Shown: piece after piece, positions 61,954 through 64,000 of the stretch
How the letters are laid out: each line of letters begins with the position of its first letter
Numbering within the stretch: position 1 is the first letter of the stretch
Origin: an uncultured Bacteroidota bacterium
Lineage (GTDB): Bacteria; Bacteroidota; Bacteroidia; Bacteroidales; P3
Length of the DNA: 64,000 bases
Assembly: GCA_902784865.1 (NCBI GenBank)
Contig: CACZWL010000002.1
Location: forward strand, 62,001-126,000
Reading direction: 5' to 3'
Position numbers and translations under genes: made by a program
Notes under the pieces: generated by a model
Databases searched by the model: none
What the model was told of the DNA's origin: nothing
The model's input: the letters and a program-made list of their open reading frames with translations, nothing else

Positions 61954-62754
61954 ATGACATACAAAGGACTGATACTCATGATTGTTACCGCCGCTCTCAT
62001 CGCGGGGCTGGCTTCGTTTACCATGCGCGGCGAGGACGGCGAGACCCTCTCGGTGGCCATCCCCGGCACCGACCTCAAGCTCGACCTCGTCCTGGTCCGC
62101 GCTGGCACCTTCACTATGGGCGCCACCCCCGAGCAGAGCGACAAGACGAACTATGCCAAGCCTGTCCACCAGGTCACCCTCACGCAGGACTACTACATGG
62201 CAACCACCGAGGTGACGCAGGCTGTCTATCAGTCGGTTATGGGGGCGAATCCCAGCAGCCACGCCCTTGGCGGCGACTATCCCGTCGACGGTGTCAGCTA
62301 CGAGGATGCCGTGCGCTTCTGCGAGCGCCTCTCCGAGCTCACGGGTCGCCGCTTCAGCCTCCCCACCGAGGCCCAGTGGGAGTATGCCGCACGTGGCGGA
62401 CACAAGGCTCCCAAGCAGCAGACGCCATACGTCGGCAGCGCCAATATCGGCTCGGTCTGCTGGTACGACCACAACGCCTCCGCCAAGCCGCACCCCGTGG
62501 CGCAGAAGCAGCCTAACGTGCTGGGTATCTATGATATGAGCGGAAATGTCTGGGAGTGGTGCCTCGATTGGTACGACGACTATAGCTCCGCGCCGCAGAC
62601 CGACCCCACGGGCGCTGCCAAAGGCACGATGCGTGTCAGTCGCGGTGGCAGTTGGTGCAACGGCTCGCGCTTCAGCCGCCTCTCCAACCGCGACAGTTCG
62701 TTCCCCAATGCCAGCAACGACTGCCTCGGCTTCCGCGTGGTGGTCCTTCCGTGA
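61954..62754 (+). CDS. Formylglycine-generating-enzyme (SUMF1)-like protein
   Basis: 266 residues with N-terminal signal/anchor (about 5-20) and a FGE-sulfatase domain: VRAGTFTMGATPEQS, YYMATTEVTQAVYQSVMG, YPVDGVSYEDAVRFCERL, FSLPTEAQWEYAARGG, GNVWEWCLDWY and FRVVV. Two Cys lie in the C-terminal half but the canonical copper-binding Cys pair is not evident, so it may be a non-enzymatic relative. The substrate is unknown and no sulfatase is nearby. Confidence 0.82.
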   Translation: MTYKGLILMIVTAALIAGLASFTMRGEDGETLSVAIPGTDLKLDLVLVRAGTFTMGATPEQSDKTNYAKPVHQVTLTQDYYMATTEVTQAVYQSVMGANPSSHALGGDYPVDGVSYEDAVRFCERLSELTGRRFSLPTEAQWEYAARGGHKAPKQQTPYVGSANIGSVCWYDHNASAKPHPVAQKQPNVLGIYDMSGNVWEWCLDWYDDYSSAPQTDPTGAAKGTMRVSRGGSWCNGSRFSRLSNRDSSFPNASNDCLGFRVVVLP

Positions 62755-62789
62755 AAAGTATCCAGATTTTCCCATCGGTGGGTAACGAA

Positions 62790-62836
62790 GGGAAAGAGTC
62801 GAAGTATTCACCTACCAGACACCTACCATTCACCTA
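62790..62836 (+). repeat. ACCTACCAGAY repeat with conserved head
   Basis: GGAAAGAGTCGAAGTATTC plus ACCTACCAGAC and ACCTACCATTC, preceded by CCCATCGGTGGG. It overlaps the region between the FGE-like stop and htpG terminator. Confidence 0.8.
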
Positions 62837-62853
62837 GAGGGTCCGTATTGTAT

Positions 62854-62878
62854 GCCGACTGCCATTTTGGCAGTCGGC
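62854..62878 (+). terminator. Terminator upstream of htpG
   Basis: 10-bp perfect stem (GCCGACTGCC at 62854-62863 and its complement at 62869-62878) followed by TTGCTTTT. It could also serve as an activator-binding inverted repeat for the sigma-54-like promoter just downstream. Confidence 0.65.
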
Positions 62879-62884
62879 TTGCTT

Positions 62885-62900
62885 TTGGCATGCATCTTGC
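62885..62900 (+). promoter_or_regulatory. Sigma-54-like promoter of htpG
   Basis: TTGGCAT-N5-TTGC with GG and GC 12 nt apart. The predicted start near 62912 leaves a leader of about 26 nt before ATG 62938. No TAnnTTTG element is present in the same interval. Confidence 0.6.
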
Positions 62901-62937
62901 CCCCCGTTTCGTGTCGAATATAAAAAACATTATATAT

Positions 62938-64000
62938 ATGCAAGGCAAGCTTAACGTTCAGACCGAGAACATCTTTCCGGTCATCAAGAAGTTCCTCTAT
63001 TCGGACCATGAGATTTTCCTGCGCGAGCTCATCTCCAACGCCGTCGACGCCACGCAGAAACTGAAGACCCTCAGCACCCGCGGCGAGTTCAAGGGCGAGC
63101 TGGGCGACCTCACCATCGAGGTGGAAATCGACTCCAAGAAGAAGACCCTCACCGTGCGCGACCGCGGCATCGGCATGACCGCCGAGGAGGTGGAGAAGTA
63201 CATCAACCAGATAGCCTTCAGCGGCGTCACCGACTTCATGGAGAAGTACAAAGACAACCACGAGCAGCTCATCGGCCACTTCGGCCTCGGCTTCTACAGC
63301 GCCTTCATGGTCAGCGACAAGGTGGAGATATTCACCAAGAGCTGGAAGGACGAGCCGGCACAGCACTGGAGCTGCGAGGGCAATCCCGAGTTCACCATGG
63401 AGGAGGACAAGAAGCACACCGACCGCGGCACCGACATCGTGCTGCACATCGCCGACGACTGCAAAGAGTTCCTCGAGGAGGGCACCGTGCTGCAATTGCT
63501 GAAGAAGTACTGCCGCTTCATGCCCGTGGCCATCCGTTTCGGCGAGGAGAGCGTGTGGGTGGACAGCGAGACAGAATGTGATAAAGACGGCAAGCCCAAA
63601 CGCGTGGAGAAAAAGCAGCCCCGCATCATCAACGACCCCGATCCCGCTTGGAAAAAATCGCCGTCGTCGTTGACCGACGAGGATTATAAGAAATTCTACC
63701 ACGAGCTGTTCCCCATGAACTTCGAGGAGCCGCTGTTCCAGATTCACCTCAATGTTGACTACCCCTTCAACCTCACAGGCATCCTCTACTTTCCCAAGGT
63801 GCGCAAGACCATCGACCCCAACCGCAACAAGATACAGCTCTACTGCAACCAGGTCTTCGTCACCGACCAGGTCGAGGGCGTGGTGCCCGACTACCTGATG
63901 CTGCTGCACGGCGTGCTCGACAGCCCCGACATCCCGCTGAACGTCAGCCGCAGCTACCTCCAGAGCGACGGCAACGTCAAGAAGATATCGCAGCACATCA
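62938..64000 (+). CDS. htpG: Molecular chaperone HtpG (Hsp90), 3' end outside window
   Basis: The first 354 codons are visible and the frame is open to the last base. GHKL ATPase motifs of Hsp90: FLRELISNAVDA, VRDRGIGMT, GHFGLGFYSAFMV; the middle domain begins near residue 210 (FHP...-type MNFEEPLFQIHLNVDYPFN). ATP-dependent chaperone of the cytosol. The gene is likely controlled from the sigma-54-like promoter directly upstream. Confidence 0.96.
   Translation, partial: MQGKLNVQTENIFPVIKKFLYSDHEIFLRELISNAVDATQKLKTLSTRGEFKGELGDLTIEVEIDSKKKTLTVRDRGIGMTAEEVEKYINQIAFSGVTDFMEKYKDNHEQLIGHFGLGFYSAFMVSDKVEIFTKSWKDEPAQHWSCEGNPEFTMEEDKKHTDRGTDIVLHIADDCKEFLEEGTVLQLLKKYCRFMPVAIRFGEESVWVDSETECDKDGKPKRVEKKQPRIINDPDPAWKKSPSSLTDEDYKKFYHELFPMNFEEPLFQIHLNVDYPFNLTGILYFPKVRKTIDPNRNKIQLYCNQVFVTDQVEGVVPDYLMLLHGVLDSPDIPLNVSRSYLQSDGNVKKISQHI

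Noticed and set aside
1..64000. tRNA, rRNA or tmRNA genes
   Set aside because: I found no cloverleaf with GTTCGA-type T-loop and CCA end, and no rRNA-like sequence; a dedicated scan would be needed to exclude short ones.

Overview
The window reads as a chromosomal segment of a GC-rich, anaerobic, Gram-negative member of the Bacteroidales. The evidence is the Bacteroidetes-type promoter (TTTG, about 19-21 nt, TAnnTTTG, usually extended by C) in front of many genes, plus several family signatures: a BtuB/BtuG cobalamin locus with a B12 riboswitch, fimbrillin-like lipoproteins, a GldF-GldG fusion with a DUF4340 partner, an HU-SPOR protein, DUF4476 and LpxB/KdsB envelope genes. Two [FeFe]-hydrogenase-family proteins indicate anaerobic life with H2 metabolism or H2 sensing. 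I cannot name a genus. No rRNA, tRNA, CRISPR array, transposase or complete prophage was recognised.

Layout. 1-1.65 kb is AT-rich and looks like the edge of an acquired or decaying island (partial helical ORF, S9-type hydrolase, orphan coding remnant). 2-4 kb: electron-transfer flavoprotein genes (minus strand). 4-5.1 kb: an SGNH-like gene framed by a 100-bp direct repeat that copies the etfB promoter and start codon. 5.3-7.5 kb: DRTGG protein, PHP phosphoesterase and a radical SAM enzyme. 7.5-8.3 kb: DUF4476 protein. 8.3-11.8 kb: BtuG-BtuB with cobalamin riboswitch. 12.4-18 kb: Rex, NuoE-like ferredoxin, sensory hydrogenase HydS, SpoIIE-type phosphatase and group-B-like [FeFe] hydrogenase. 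18.2-29.7 kb: a ten-gene minus-strand run (M28 homologue, GldFG fusion, DUF4340, surE, small membrane protein, lpxB, spoIID-like, thioredoxin-like, ftsY, rimO). 29.8-32.7 kb: OmpA lipoprotein and a ClC channel with CBS domains. 32.7-33.1 kb: an intergenic palindromic repeat array. 33.2-37.3 kb: fimbrillin-like locus. 37.5-39.8 kb: Wzz and O-antigen-ligase-like pair. 40.1-47.2 kb: a probable autoregulated operon (TonB-type receptor, UPF0145 protein, ABC ATPase, two permeases, YtrA-like GntR regulator, lipoprotein). 47.2-53.4 kb: mgtC-like, rsmI, yebC, trmB, HU-SPOR, kdsB and deoxynucleoside kinase (minus strand). 53.5-58.3 kb: membrane protein, nadC, yihY, rlmL, queG. 58.5-64 kb: a structured RNA candidate, lipoprotein, TonB receptor, formylglycine-generating-enzyme-like protein and the 5' part of htpG.

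The striking non-genic content is a set of dispersed repeats: a four-copy element of about 100 nt, an 11-bp-period ACCTACCAGAY repeat with a conserved 29-nt head, MITE-like inverted-repeat elements flanking ybjQ, a REP-like array, and short tandem repeats that have entered reading frames of otherwise ordinary genes. Regulatory highlights are a perfect palindrome inside the promoter spacer of the hydrogenase operon, a 24-bp palindrome at the start of the YtrA-linked operon, two sigma-54-like promoters (one before htpG), and the duplicated etfB promoter that now reads into the SGNH gene through a short coupled leader ORF.
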